A stretch of 64,000 nucleotides of DNA, from assembly GCF_902381825.1 (NCBI RefSeq), contig NZ_LR698973.1, positions 409,626 to 473,625 on the forward strand, read 5' to 3'. A model generated the notes under the pieces. The model was not told the origin of the DNA. It saw only the letters and a program-made list of their open reading frames with translations, and made no database searches. This stretch comes from Pseudocoprococcus catus (lineage in GTDB: Bacteria; Bacillota; Clostridia; Lachnospirales; Lachnospiraceae). Position numbers and translations under genes: made by a program. Below are positions 8,136 through 17,062 of the stretch, one piece after another (within the stretch, counting starts at the first letter, position 1; every line of letters begins with the position of its first letter).

Positions 8136-9572
8136 ATGGAAGCATTTTCACAATTTGTCGGTCATGTAGACTCCATGATCTGGAGCATGGTTCTTGTGCT
8201 GCTCTGTCTGGGTGTCGGTCTTTATTTATCCATTCGCATGAAATTCCCTCAGATTCGTTTTTTGAAGGAAATGGTGCATTTACTTGGAGCCAAAGAGGAG
8301 AGTGAGAACGGTATTACACCGTTTCAGGCTTTTGCAACAACAGTGGGCGCTCGTGTGGGCATGGGCAATATTGCCGGTGTGGCATCGGCCATTTATTTCG
8401 GTGGCCCGGGATCCGTTTTCTGGATGTGGATCATCACATTGATCGGTGCGGCTTCTGCTTACACGGAGTCGGCACTGGGGCAGGCCTATAAGGTAAAGAA
8501 TCCGGATGGTGAGTATATGGGCGGACCGGCCTACTATATCGAGAAGGGACTTAAATGCAAGCCGTACGCTATTTTGTTTGCGATGGTGGCATTTCTTGGC
8601 CCGGGATTTCTGATGCCCGGGGTTCAGATCAATTCACTGGTGACGGTTTTTGAGGAAGCATTTTCAGTGAATAAGATTCTGGTGGGCGCCATTTGCTGTG
8701 TGATCCTCGGTATTGTTGTATACGGCAGCATCAAGCGTATCGCCAAGATCGCCGAGATGCTGGCACCGGTGATGTGCGGTATTTATATTGTGGCAGCGGT
8801 TGTTATTCTTGGACTCAATATCACAAAGCTTCCGGGAATTCTTGGAATGGTGGTTTCATCAGCCTTCGGCAAACATGCAATTTTTGGCGGGATTCTTGGT
8901 TCTGCTGTTTCCTGGGGCGTTAAGCGAGGTATTTATTCCAATGAAGCAGGTATGGGCTGCGGTGCCATCGTCTCCGCGGCAGCAGAATGTTCTCATCCGG
9001 CGAAACAGGGACTGATCCAGTCGTTTTCCATTTATGTGGATACCTTATTTATCGGAACAGCAACCGCCCTGATCATCTTGCTGACAGGTACATTTGATGT
9101 CTGTGACGGCGCAGGCAATCTGCTTCTTGACCAGACAGACGGCATTGAAGCCGGTATCAAATGGACACAGTATGCGCTGATGAATACATTCGGTACATGG
9201 AGCGGCAAGGCGCTGGCGATCATCATTGTGCTGTTTGTCTTTACATCTATGACGGGATATTGTTATCAGGCAGAAGCGAATATCCGTTATCTCACCCACA
9301 ACAGCAAATTGGCTGTCAATATTTGCCGTGCCGTTTTCCTTGCAGCCTCATTTTTCGGAGCCATTGTGAATGCAGATGCTATCTGGTCCATGGGCGATAT
9401 CGGTTATGGACTCATGGCCTGGGCAAATATCATTGCCATTGCTCTGTTGGCGCCGAAGGCATCGGCCATTCTGGAGGATTACGAACAGCAGAAGAAGGAA
9501 GGCAAGAATCCGGTCTTTGATCCGGCAAAGTTCGGAATCGAGGATGAAACAGGGGCCTGGAAACGTAAGTAA
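8136..9572 (+). CDS. Alanine/glycine:cation symporter family protein (AGCS)
   Basis: The 478-residue polytopic membrane protein has AGCS signatures: FATTVGARVGMGNIAGVASA with the following FGGPGSVFWMW, the ESALGQ helix end, and GVKRGIYSNEAGMGCGA, part of the Na+/amino acid binding region. It would import alanine or glycine with Na+ or H+ across the cytoplasmic membrane. I chose ATG 8136, preceded by AAGAGG about 13 bases upstream, because family N-termini begin shortly before the first helix; upstream in-frame codons (TTG 8097, ATG 8103) overlap the terminator hairpin. It appears monocistronic. Confidence 0.92.
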   Translation: MEAFSQFVGHVDSMIWSMVLVLLCLGVGLYLSIRMKFPQIRFLKEMVHLLGAKEESENGITPFQAFATTVGARVGMGNIAGVASAIYFGGPGSVFWMWIITLIGAASAYTESALGQAYKVKNPDGEYMGGPAYYIEKGLKCKPYAILFAMVAFLGPGFLMPGVQINSLVTVFEEAFSVNKILVGAICCVILGIVVYGSIKRIAKIAEMLAPVMCGIYIVAAVVILGLNITKLPGILGMVVSSAFGKHAIFGGILGSAVSWGVKRGIYSNEAGMGCGAIVSAAAECSHPAKQGLIQSFSIYVDTLFIGTATALIILLTGTFDVCDGAGNLLLDQTDGIEAGIKWTQYALMNTFGTWSGKALAIIIVLFVFTSMTGYCYQAEANIRYLTHNSKLAVNICRAVFLAASFFGAIVNADAIWSMGDIGYGLMAWANIIAIALLAPKASAILEDYEQQKKEGKNPVFDPAKFGIEDETGAWKRK

Positions 9573-9629
9573 ATGATTATACCTGGAACAGATTGCCGTG
9601 ATGCATCCTGCTTAGGAAAGCTATATTAA

Positions 9630-9662
9630 GCATAGAGAACAAAATCAGGCATAGAGAACAAA
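9630..9662 (+). repeat. Short direct repeat, 14 bp, before the DUF1934-like gene
   Basis: GCATAGAGAACAAA occurs at 9630-9643 and again at 9649-9662, 19 bp apart, immediately upstream of the next gene. It could be a tandem regulator site or a small duplication. Confidence 0.5.
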
Positions 9663-9680
9663 TGAAAGTGAGACAGATGA

Positions 9681-10136
9681 ATGGAACAGGATTATATATA
9701 TATGGAAGAAACAACTGTGAAATCAAGTTCAGAAGTTCGAAACGTTCATATTCGCATCCGAAGTGTTGTGGAAGGTGTTGAGAACCTGTGGGAGACAACC
9801 GGAGAATACAAATGGGACGGCAGGCAGCATATGTTGGCCTATACAGATTATACGGGCAATGCCATTACCAAGAACGGTATTTTTGCAGATCATGAGAAAA
9901 TGCTGCTGCATCGTGTGGGCGCGATTACATGTGATATGCTCTTTGATCCATTGACAGCAACAATGGTAGATTATAAAGCCTACATGGTGGGGGCAAAGTT
10001 TCTGCTGCATACAGAGACATATTCTATGGAAGAGAACGAGGTAGGATTGAATATCCGGGTGCAATATACGCTGGATGACGGCGGTGGTCATACTCCTATT
10101 GTCGGAGAGCAGGAGATTACCGTAGAGTATTATTGA
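9681..10136 (+). CDS. DUF1934 (YwiB-like) family protein, tentative
   Basis: The 151-residue soluble protein has the pattern of DUF1934 calycin-like proteins: an N-terminal strand VHIRIRSVVEG, a central Gly/Tyr-rich TTGEYKWDGRQHMLAYTDY, then LLHRVGAITCDMLF and a C-terminal IRVQYTLDD strand. YwiB-type proteins are small beta-barrels of unknown function in Firmicutes. Start codon choice is only moderately supported because no strong ribosome site is visible (AAAGTGAGA lies upstream). It stands between the symporter and the metal-regulated HMA gene without obvious operon partners. Recognition is by overall pattern, not by a decisive motif. Confidence 0.6.
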   Translation: MEQDYIYMEETTVKSSSEVRNVHIRIRSVVEGVENLWETTGEYKWDGRQHMLAYTDYTGNAITKNGIFADHEKMLLHRVGAITCDMLFDPLTATMVDYKAYMVGAKFLLHTETYSMEENEVGLNIRVQYTLDDGGGHTPIVGEQEITVEYY

Positions 10137-10169
10137 TAAAAAAACACATCAAGCTTTCGTTATTATGAA

Positions 10170-10198
10170 TTGACATGCACCCCCTGGGGGTGTATATT
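10170..10198 (+). promoter_or_regulatory. Promoter with CsoR-like (GC-rich) metal operator in the spacer
   Basis: TTGACA (10170-10175) and TATATT (10193-10198) have a 17-bp spacer consisting of TG then the palindrome CACCCCCTGGGGGTG (10178-10192). C-run/G-run palindromes of this kind are recognised by CsoR/RcnR-family sensors of Cu(I), Ni/Co, formaldehyde or sulfide. A second imperfect inverted repeat (10210-10238) lies just downstream in the leader. Confidence 0.78.
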
Positions 10199-10325
10199 GA
10201 CATATGGAAACAGTATGTCAGCAGGATGACATATCTGTGAGAAAAACAGCATGACTTCCGCGATAAATATGGAATTAGACAGAAGCGGTGAGCCTTGAGT
10301 GAATGACGAAAGGAAATGCAGAATT

Positions 10326-10583
10326 ATGGTAAAAACAGTATTGAAAATTGATGGTATGATGTGTGGTATGTGCGAAGCACATATGAATGATCTGATCCGC
10401 AAGAATTTCAAGGTGAAGAAAGTGACATCTTCTGCCAAGGATGGAGAGACAGTGATCATCAGTGATGCAGAGCTGGATATTCCCTGGGCAAAGAAGCAGA
10501 TTAAAGATATTGGTTATGAACTGGTAGATTATACAAGTGAACCCTATGAAAAGAAGGGCCTGTTTCATTTTGGGCGAAAATAG
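10326..10583 (+). CDS. Heavy-metal-associated (HMA) domain protein, copper-chaperone-like
   Basis: The 85-residue protein is a single HMA domain of the CopZ/Atx1 type, with the metal-binding CxxC in KIDGMMCGMCEAHM at residues 8-21, a ferredoxin-like fold length, and a short tail ending FHFGRK. It would bind Cu(I) or a similar soft metal in the cytoplasm. Start chosen at 10326: AAGGAAA is about 10 bases upstream, whereas the longer frame lacks a site. The promoter carries a CsoR-like operator, so metal-induced expression is likely. Odd points: no csoR or copper ATPase gene is adjacent, and the leader is about 120 bases. Confidence 0.85.
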   Translation: MVKTVLKIDGMMCGMCEAHMNDLIRKNFKVKKVTSSAKDGETVIISDAELDIPWAKKQIKDIGYELVDYTSEPYEKKGLFHFGRK

Positions 10584-10734
10584 TCCTGCATATATCTTGT
10601 ATCCCCGGGAAAAGTGTGATAAGATAATTTCAATGCAGTAAAGTGGTACTATTCCATAGAGGAATCTGAGAAATGTATCAGCTATGGATCAGAGAGTGGA
10701 AAATGGACCATCAGAATGGAAGGAGTTATCTGTT

Positions 10735-11337
10735 ATGTATATTACCTGTTTGGATGTTGAAGGCGTACTGGTACCGGAGATTTGGATTGCATTTGCAGAA
10801 GCCAGCGGTATCCCTGAACTGAAGAAGACAACCCGTGATGAACCGGATTACAATAAACTTATGAACTGGCGTCTGGGAATCCTGAAGGAGCATGGCCTCG
10901 GATTGAAAGAAATCCAGGAGACTATTGCGAAGATTGATCCGCTGCCGGGGGCGAAGGCATTCCTGGATGAGCTCAGAACCTTCACACAGGTGATTCTGAT
11001 TAGTGATACTTTCACACAGTTTGCCACACCGCTGATGGAGAAGCTGGGTTGGCCGACATTATTCTGCAACACACTGGAAGTAGCAGACAACGGCGAGATC
11101 ACAGGCTTCAAGATGCGTACAGAGCAGTCCAAGCTCAGCACAGTCAAGGCACTGCAGTCCATCGGATTTGAGACCATTGCCAGCGGTGATTCCTATAACG
11201 ATATGGGCATGATCCAGGCCAGCAAGGCGGGCTTCCTGTTCAGAAGCACAGACAAGATCAAGGCCGATTATCCGGATATTCCGGCTTATGAGACATATGA
11301 TGAACTGTTGGATGCCATAAAAAAGGCGATGGTGTAG
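10735..11337 (+). CDS. thrH: Bifunctional phosphoserine phosphatase/homoserine phosphotransferase
   Basis: The 200-residue HAD-superfamily protein begins CLDVEGVLVPEIWIAFAE, the ThrH version of the HAD DxxGT motif with Asp-Val-Glu-Gly. It continues with motif II LISDT, a lysine region (SKLSTVKAL) and the motif III-like GDSYNDMGMI. ThrH removes phosphate from phosphoserine and can transfer it to homoserine, bypassing SerB or ThrB. The start at 10735 follows GGAAGGAG with a spacing of about 10 bases; an earlier in-frame ATG at 10684 has no such site. It is monocistronic and is followed by a strong terminator. Confidence 0.9.
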   Translation: MYITCLDVEGVLVPEIWIAFAEASGIPELKKTTRDEPDYNKLMNWRLGILKEHGLGLKEIQETIAKIDPLPGAKAFLDELRTFTQVILISDTFTQFATPLMEKLGWPTLFCNTLEVADNGEITGFKMRTEQSKLSTVKALQSIGFETIASGDSYNDMGMIQASKAGFLFRSTDKIKADYPDIPAYETYDELLDAIKKAMV

Positions 11338-11389
11338 TGCGCTTAGCATATTTAGTTAATGATTTTATAACATATCGTGGATAGACAAG

Positions 11390-11434
11390 AGGAATATTTG
11401 AATGATACATATCATTTGAATATTCCTTTTTTTG
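11390..11434 (+). terminator. Intrinsic terminator after thrH
   Basis: A 17-bp stem (11390-11406 with 11411-11427, including two G-T pairs) with a 4-base loop is followed by seven T. It cleanly separates thrH from the polysaccharide locus. Confidence 0.9.
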
Positions 11435-11439
11435 TTGAT

Positions 11440-11555
11440 GAATGTTAATAAATCTTTAGTATATGCTGCAAAATGTTGCCTTTCAGTCAAATAGCCGACA
11501 AAAATATACAAAAAAACATGGCTTTAGTTGACAAAAAATTTATGCACGTTATAAT
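11440..11555 (+). promoter_or_regulatory. Promoter region of polysaccharide locus 1
   Basis: TTGACA (11528-11533) and TATAAT (11550-11555) have a 16-bp spacer. Upstream are GAATGTTAATA (11440-11450) and CGACAAAA (from 11496). The same blocks occur at near-identical distances in front of locus 2 (41755-41871), which points to a shared regulator. The interval 11338-11712 holds no gene; the rest is a leader of about 150 bases. Confidence 0.85.
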
Positions 11556-11712
11556 ATATATGAGTATTTTTTGTGAAAAAGAAAAAATTTATGTTCTTTC
11601 GTGGCAAATATGCGCTCTCAGCGTAAAATATGATTAAAAAAGGGATTCATTATAGCATGCAGCCTTGAATCAAACACGTTCATTTGGGAAGAACATACAG
11701 AGGAGAGTAAAT

Positions 11713-13164
11713 ATGTATAAGAGAGAATCAGGCGGATGGCTGAAGCACTATGATTTTCTGCTGCTGGATATGATTTGCCTTCAGATTGCCTTTTTACTGT
11801 CATTTGTTGTATTGGGAAGGTGGATGAATCCATACAGTCATATATTGTACCGGAAGATGGCGCTGTATTTAGAATTGGCAGATGTGGTGGTTGTCTTTTT
11901 CTTTGATTCATTTTCAGGTGTATTGAAGAAAGGGTATTACCGTAATTTCGTGTCGACTATACAACATGCAGCCATTGTCTTTGCGTTATTTGTGTTGTAT
12001 CTTTTCCTGTCAAAGGAAGGACAGCTTTATTCCAGGTTGTCACTGGTAATTACCTTCATATTGTATATTTTTATTACATATGCCGTTAGAGAATTGCGCA
12101 AGCGTGAAATGCGCAAGCAGATGGAGAATGGCAGTAAGGCGTCTTTATTTATCGTGACGACAGGAGATGTTGCCGGACAGGTTGTTGACCGCATGTTGAA
12201 GAATAATTATGCCAGATACAGGATGGCCGGAATGGCAGTTGTTGACAATAGCGTGATTGGCCATAAAATCCATGGGGTAGATGTGGTTGCAGATGCATCA
12301 ACGGCACTCAGCTATATCTGTCATACATGGGTTGATGAAGTGCTGATTGTGATTTCTGACAATCAGCCGTATCCAAAGAAGTTGATTGATCAATTAATCG
12401 AGACCGGAGTTACCATTCATCTGAATTTGGCTAAGGTGTCCAATACATCCGGAAAGAAACAGTTTGTAGAAGAAATCGGTCCATATACCGTTCTCACTAC
12501 GACGATGAACTATGCATCGGAACGTCAGCTGTTGATTAAGCGTGTGATGGATATTGCAGGTGGACTTGTGGGATGTCTGCTGACAGGAATTATATTTATC
12601 TTTGTGGCACCGGCCATATATATCAGCTCACCGGGGCCTATTTTCTTTGCCCAGGAACGTGTGGGCAAGAACGGCAGAAAGTTCAAAATGTATAAGTTCA
12701 GAAGTATGTATATGGATGCGGAAGCCCGTAAGGCAGAACTGATGAAAGAGAATAAACTGTGCGATGGCAAGATGTTCAAGATGGACTTTGATCCCCGGGT
12801 TATCGGCAACAAGATACTGCCAGATGGCACAAAGAAGACAGGAATTGGTGACTTTATCCGTCGAACCAGTCTGGATGAATTTCCGCAGTTTTTCAATGTG
12901 TTAAAGGGAGATATGTCCATTGTTGGTACAAGACCGCCTCTGGTCTCTGAAACGGAGTTGTATGAACTGCATCATTATGCACGACTTTCGATTAAACCAG
13001 GCATTACAGGTCTGTGGCAGGTCAGCGGGAGAAGTGATATCACGGACTTCGAAGAAGTAGTGCGCCTTGACAGAGAATATATTGATAATTGGAATGTGGG
13101 AATGGACATTAAGATCCTTCTCAAGACCGTTGCGGTTGTTTTGAAAAAGGACGGTTCTATGTAG
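11713..13164 (+). CDS. Initiating polyprenyl-phosphate sugar phosphotransferase (CpsE/WbaP type)
   Basis: The 483-residue protein has four N-terminal membrane helices, a CoA-binding-like Rossmann region (about 155-260) and the C-terminal bacterial sugar transferase domain. That domain shows ERVGKNGRKFKMYKFRSM, RRTSLDEFPQFFNVLKGDMS, VGTRPP and KPGITGLWQVSGRSD. It transfers hexose-1-phosphate, typically glucose or galactose, from a UDP-sugar to undecaprenyl phosphate at the inner membrane, the first step of repeat-unit assembly. AGAGGAGAG precedes ATG 11713. It opens locus 1 and is followed by the four rhamnose precursor genes. The sugar specificity is not visible. Confidence 0.92.
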   Translation: MYKRESGGWLKHYDFLLLDMICLQIAFLLSFVVLGRWMNPYSHILYRKMALYLELADVVVVFFFDSFSGVLKKGYYRNFVSTIQHAAIVFALFVLYLFLSKEGQLYSRLSLVITFILYIFITYAVRELRKREMRKQMENGSKASLFIVTTGDVAGQVVDRMLKNNYARYRMAGMAVVDNSVIGHKIHGVDVVADASTALSYICHTWVDEVLIVISDNQPYPKKLIDQLIETGVTIHLNLAKVSNTSGKKQFVEEIGPYTVLTTTMNYASERQLLIKRVMDIAGGLVGCLLTGIIFIFVAPAIYISSPGPIFFAQERVGKNGRKFKMYKFRSMYMDAEARKAELMKENKLCDGKMFKMDFDPRVIGNKILPDGTKKTGIGDFIRRTSLDEFPQFFNVLKGDMSIVGTRPPLVSETELYELHHYARLSIKPGITGLWQVSGRSDITDFEEVVRLDREYIDNWNVGMDIKILLKTVAVVLKKDGSM

Positions 13165-13220
13165 CAGATGAAATAACCATTGAATAAAAAATCATTTTTT
13201 AAGAAACGAGGAATGGCTTT

Positions 13221-14117
13221 ATGAAAGGAATTATACTTGCAGGTGGTTCAGGTACCCGCTTATACCCATTGACAAAGGTGACATCAAAGCAACTGCTGCC
13301 GATTTATGATAAACCAATGATCTATTATCCAATGTCGGTTCTGATGAACGCCGGAATCAGGGATATTCTGATTATTTCTACGCCCCAGGATACACTGCGA
13401 TTTGAGAATTTGTTGGGAGATGGTCATCAGTTCGGCGTGAATCTGACTTATGCTGTTCAGCCGTCTCCGGATGGACTGGCGCAGGCTTTTATTATCGGAG
13501 CAGATTTTATCGGCGATGATTCGGTTGCCATGGTGCTGGGAGACAATATCTTTGCGGGACATGGGCTGAAGAAACGCCTGGAGGCAGCTGTTCATAAGGC
13601 TGAGAATGGCAAAGGCGCTACAGTATTTGGTTATTATGTGGATGATCCGGAACGTTTTGGCATTGTGGAGTTTGATAAGAACGGAAAGGCTGTTTCCATT
13701 GAAGAGAAACCGGAACATCCGAAGAGTAATTACTGTGTAACAGGTCTTTATTTCTATGATAATCGTGTTATAGAATTCGCAAAGGGACTGAAACCATCAG
13801 CCCGCGGGGAGTTGGAGATAACAGATTTGAACCGTATTTATCTGGAGGACGGCTCGCTGAATGTGGAGCTGTTGGGACAGGGATTTACATGGTTGGATAC
13901 GGGAACCCATGAGAGTCTGGTGGATGCAACGAATTTCGTCAAGACTGTGGAACAGCATCAGCACAGAAAGATTGCCTGTCTTGAGGAGATTGCCTATCTA
14001 AACGGATGGATCAGCAAAGATGATCTGATGGAAGTTTACGAAGTGATGAAAAAGAACCAGTACGGACAGTATCTGAAAGATGTTATGGATGGTAAATATC
14101 AGGAACATCTGTATTAA
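13221..14117 (+). CDS. rfbA: Glucose-1-phosphate thymidylyltransferase
   Basis: The 298-residue protein begins [18 protein letters not shown], the nucleotide-binding loop of RmlA, and contains [10 protein letters not shown] (Mg2+ aspartate), [16 protein letters not shown], and [16 protein letters not shown], all typical of RmlA. It makes dTDP-glucose from dTTP and glucose-1-phosphate, the first step to dTDP-L-rhamnose. Length is standard (about 290). CGAGGAATGG lies upstream of the ATG. It is followed by rfbB, rfbD and rfbC in one operon, a complete rhamnose set. Confidence 0.95.
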   Translation: MKGIILAGGSGTRLYPLTKVTSKQLLPIYDKPMIYYPMSVLMNAGIRDILIISTPQDTLRFENLLGDGHQFGVNLTYAVQPSPDGLAQAFIIGADFIGDDSVAMVLGDNIFAGHGLKKRLEAAVHKAENGKGATVFGYYVDDPERFGIVEFDKNGKAVSIEEKPEHPKSNYCVTGLYFYDNRVIEFAKGLKPSARGELEITDLNRIYLEDGSLNVELLGQGFTWLDTGTHESLVDATNFVKTVEQHQHRKIACLEEIAYLNGWISKDDLMEVYEVMKKNQYGQYLKDVMDGKYQEHLY

Positions 14118-14161
14118 TTCAGCAAATAGATAGTTAATGGTTATAGAGGAGTATTGAAATT

Positions 14162-15181
14162 ATGAATATTATCGTTACCGGCGGTGCCGGCTTTATTGGC
14201 AGCAATTTTGTATTTCACATGTTAAAAAAATATCCGGATTATCGTGTTATCTGTCTGGACAAGCTGACTTATGCAGGTAATTTATCCACATTGGCACCAG
14301 TGATGGATAACCCGAATTTTCGTTTCGTGAAAGCAGATATCTGTGACAGAGATGCAGTGAATCAGTTGTTTGAAGAAGAACATCCGGATGTGGTGGTTAA
14401 TTTTGCAGCAGAGTCTCATGTGGATCGTTCCATTGAGAACCCGGAGATTTTCCTCCAGACCAATATCATCGGTACGGCTGTTTTGATGGACGCCTGCCGC
14501 AAATACGGTATTCAGCGTTATCATCAGGTATCTACAGATGAAGTATATGGCGATCTGCCATTAGACAGACCGGATCTTTTCTTTACAGAAGAAACACCTA
14601 TCCATACCAGTTCTCCGTACAGCAGTTCCAAAGCCGGTGCAGACTTGCTTGTTTTGGCTTATCACAGAACCTATGGACTGCCTGTGACTATCAGCCGTTG
14701 CTCTAATAATTATGGTCCATATCATTTTCCTGAAAAACTGATTCCACTGATGATTGCCAATGCATTGGCTGATAAGTCATTGCCGGTTTACGGCGAGGGA
14801 TTGAACGTCCGCGACTGGCTGTATGTGGAAGATCATTGCAAAGCAATTGATCTGATCATTCATAAAGGACGTGTAGGTGAAGTCTACAATGTAGGCGGAC
14901 ACAACGAGAAACAGAATATCGAAATTGTCAGGATTATCTGTAAGGAATTAGGTAAACCTGAAAGCCTGATTACCCATGTAGGGGACCGCAAAGGCCACGA
15001 TATGCGCTATGCGATTGATCCGACTAAGATCCACAATGAACTTGGATGGCTGCCGGAGACAAAATTCGAAGACGGTATCAAGAAGACGATTCAATGGTAT
15101 TTGAATAACCGTGAATGGTGGGAGACGATAATCAGTGGCGAATATCAGAACTACTATGAAAAAATGTACAGCAATCGTTAA
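14162..15181 (+). CDS. rfbB: dTDP-glucose 4,6-dehydratase
   Basis: The 339-residue extended short-chain dehydrogenase has the NAD-binding GGAGFIGSNFV, the STDEVYGDL catalytic segment (Thr/Asp/Glu of RmlB) and YSSSKAGAD (Tyr-xxx-Lys). It converts dTDP-glucose to dTDP-4-keto-6-deoxyglucose. RISRCSNNYGP-type sequence and SNNYGPYHFPEKLIP are RmlB-specific landmarks. It lies 44 bp after rfbA and 21 bp before rfbD; the four genes appear co-transcribed. Confidence 0.95.
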   Translation: MNIIVTGGAGFIGSNFVFHMLKKYPDYRVICLDKLTYAGNLSTLAPVMDNPNFRFVKADICDRDAVNQLFEEEHPDVVVNFAAESHVDRSIENPEIFLQTNIIGTAVLMDACRKYGIQRYHQVSTDEVYGDLPLDRPDLFFTEETPIHTSSPYSSSKAGADLLVLAYHRTYGLPVTISRCSNNYGPYHFPEKLIPLMIANALADKSLPVYGEGLNVRDWLYVEDHCKAIDLIIHKGRVGEVYNVGGHNEKQNIEIVRIICKELGKPESLITHVGDRKGHDMRYAIDPTKIHNELGWLPETKFEDGIKKTIQWYLNNREWWETIISGEYQNYYEKMYSNR

Positions 15182-15202
15182 TTGACACCGGGAGGAAAGA
15201 AT

Positions 15203-16117
15203 ATGAGGTTTTTTGTGACAGGTGTCGGTGGTCAGCTGGGACACGATGTAATGAATGAATTGCTGAAGCGTGGTCATGAAGGGGTTGGATCGGATATTCA
15301 GGAGTGCTACAGCGGTGCTGCAGATGGATCAGCGGTGACGAGAGCACCTTACAGAACGCTTGATATTACGGACAGAGAGGCTGTTCATAATGTTATAGCA
15401 GAGATTCATCCGGATGTTGTATTTCATTGCGCCGCATGGACGGCAGTGGATCTGGCAGAAGATGCAGATAATGTTAATAGGGTACGTGCAATTAATGCAG
15501 GCGGAACAAAGAATATAGCAGATGTCTGTAAAGAATTGAATTGTAAAATGATTTATATCAGCACAGACTATGTCTTTAATGGTCAGGGAAGCGAGCCATG
15601 GCAGCCAGACTGCAAGGATTATGCGCCGCTCAATGTCTATGGACAGACAAAGCTGGAAGGTGAGCTGGCAGTGAGTCAGATATTGGAGAAATATTTTATT
15701 GTTCGCATTGCGTGGGTGTTTGGTGTGAATGGCAAGAATTTTATTAAGACCATGCTGAATGTGGGAAAAACACACGATACGGTTCGGGTTGTCAATGATC
15801 AGATTGGTACACCGACCTACACTTATGATCTGGCAAGATTATTGGTGGATATGAGTGAAACGGATAAATATGGATATTATCATGCAACCAACGAGGGCGG
15901 TTATATCAGCTGGTACGACTTTACAAAAGAAATCTATCGTCAGGCCGGTTATCAGACAAAAGTACTGCCGGTGACAACAGAAGAATACGGACTTAGCAAG
16001 GCTGCCCGTCCGTTTAATAGTCGTTTGGCTAAAGGTAAACTGGTGGAGGCAGGATTTGTTCCGCTTCCAACCTGGCAGGATGCCTTAAGCCGTTATTTGA
16101 AAGAAATTCAATATTAA
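15203..16117 (+). CDS. rfbD: dTDP-4-dehydrorhamnose reductase
   Basis: The 304-residue short-chain reductase begins MRFFVTGVGGQLGHDV and has the RmlD landmarks CAAWTAVDLAEDA, STDYVFNG and YGQTKLEGE (catalytic Tyr-xxx-Lys). It reduces dTDP-4-dehydro-L-rhamnose to dTDP-L-rhamnose with NAD(P)H. The start at 15203 is preceded by GGGAGGAAAGA; the alternative TTG at 15182 would start inside this ribosome site. It is third in the rml set, and rfbC follows after 21 bp. Confidence 0.94.
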   Translation: MRFFVTGVGGQLGHDVMNELLKRGHEGVGSDIQECYSGAADGSAVTRAPYRTLDITDREAVHNVIAEIHPDVVFHCAAWTAVDLAEDADNVNRVRAINAGGTKNIADVCKELNCKMIYISTDYVFNGQGSEPWQPDCKDYAPLNVYGQTKLEGELAVSQILEKYFIVRIAWVFGVNGKNFIKTMLNVGKTHDTVRVVNDQIGTPTYTYDLARLLVDMSETDKYGYYHATNEGGYISWYDFTKEIYRQAGYQTKVLPVTTEEYGLSKAARPFNSRLAKGKLVEAGFVPLPTWQDALSRYLKEIQY

Positions 16118-16138
16118 TATAAATGGGAGATAGATGAA

Positions 16139-16738
16139 ATGGGACAGATCAAGGTTGAGAAAAATGTCGGCGGTATTGAAGGACTCTGTGTCATTGAACC
16201 GGCGGTTCATGGTGATGCTCGCGGATATTTCATGGAGACATATAGTCAGAGAGATATGGAGGAAAATGGCATCCATATTCAATTTGTGCAGGATAATCAA
16301 TCCATGTCGACCAAGGGGGTTCTTCGTGGTTTACATTTTCAGAAGAATTATCCACAGACCAAATTAGTTCGAGTGATTAAAGGATCCGTATTTGATGTGG
16401 CAGTGGATCTTCGAAGCGGAAGTGAGACCTATGGAAAGTGGTATGGCATTGAACTGACAGAAGAGAATAAGAAACAGTTTCTTATTCCGAGAGGTTTTGC
16501 CCATGGTTTCCTTGTGCTCAGTGACACAGCAGAATTCTGCTACAAGTGCGATGATTTTTATCATCCGAATGACGAAGGCGGTATGGCCTGGAATGATCCG
16601 GAGATTGGTATTGAATGGCCGAAGGTGAAAGGCGAATACAGAGGCAATGCAGATGCAGAGGGATATACATTAGAAGATGGTACTGCATTGAATCTGAGTG
16701 ATAAAGACCAGAAATGGTTAGGACTAAAAGATAGATGA
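16139..16738 (+). CDS. rfbC: dTDP-4-dehydrorhamnose 3,5-epimerase
   Basis: The 199-residue cupin-like protein has RmlC motifs: EPAVHGDARGYFMETY, QDNQSMSTKGVLRGLHFQ with the catalytic His, KGSVFDVAVDLR with the conserved Asp, and IPRGFAHGFLVL. It epimerises C3 and C5 of dTDP-4-keto-6-deoxyglucose before RmlD acts. GGGAGATAGATGAA precedes the ATG. It completes the dTDP-L-rhamnose pathway. After it, composition becomes more AT-rich and a 324-bp gap follows. Confidence 0.94.
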   Translation: MGQIKVEKNVGGIEGLCVIEPAVHGDARGYFMETYSQRDMEENGIHIQFVQDNQSMSTKGVLRGLHFQKNYPQTKLVRVIKGSVFDVAVDLRSGSETYGKWYGIELTEENKKQFLIPRGFAHGFLVLSDTAEFCYKCDDFYHPNDEGGMAWNDPEIGIEWPKVKGEYRGNADAEGYTLEDGTALNLSDKDQKWLGLKDR

Positions 16739-17062
16739 TAGTTTTCGTAGCTATACTTGGACTTATGGCATTACAGAAAAAACGCAAAAAATGGATAAAT
16801 CCATTTTTCTGTAAGGAAAAGCAAAAATGCTATATAGATAAATAAATTTCTTAAATTTATGATGATATAGGCTGTAAATCTAATGGTGATGGCAGTATAG
16901 GTGAAAAAGCTAGCAAGAGTACTAAATATCTGTTCGACAAAATGCAGGGGCAATGAAAAAAATATTAAGAATTTAATGATTATACATGCACATCCCTTTT
17001 TTTGATAGTATGGGATGTGCAGCTATTTAAGGAGGTAAGAAAACTCAAATAAAGGAGAAGGT
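16739..17062 (+). other. Gene-free gap with two hairpins, ahead of the flippase gene
   Basis: No convincing coding frame is present. A hairpin with ends 16771-16781 and 16804-16814 (stem continuing inward with a bulge) lies near the start of the gap. A perfect 10-bp stem (16987-16996 with 17012-17021) has a T-rich loop. Neither has a following T-run on the + strand; the first has T-rich flanks when read on the minus strand. Two ribosome-site-like motifs (AAGGAGGTAAG and AAAGGAGAAGG) precede the next start. It may be a leader, an antitermination site or a junction between conserved and variable parts of the locus. Confidence 0.5.
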
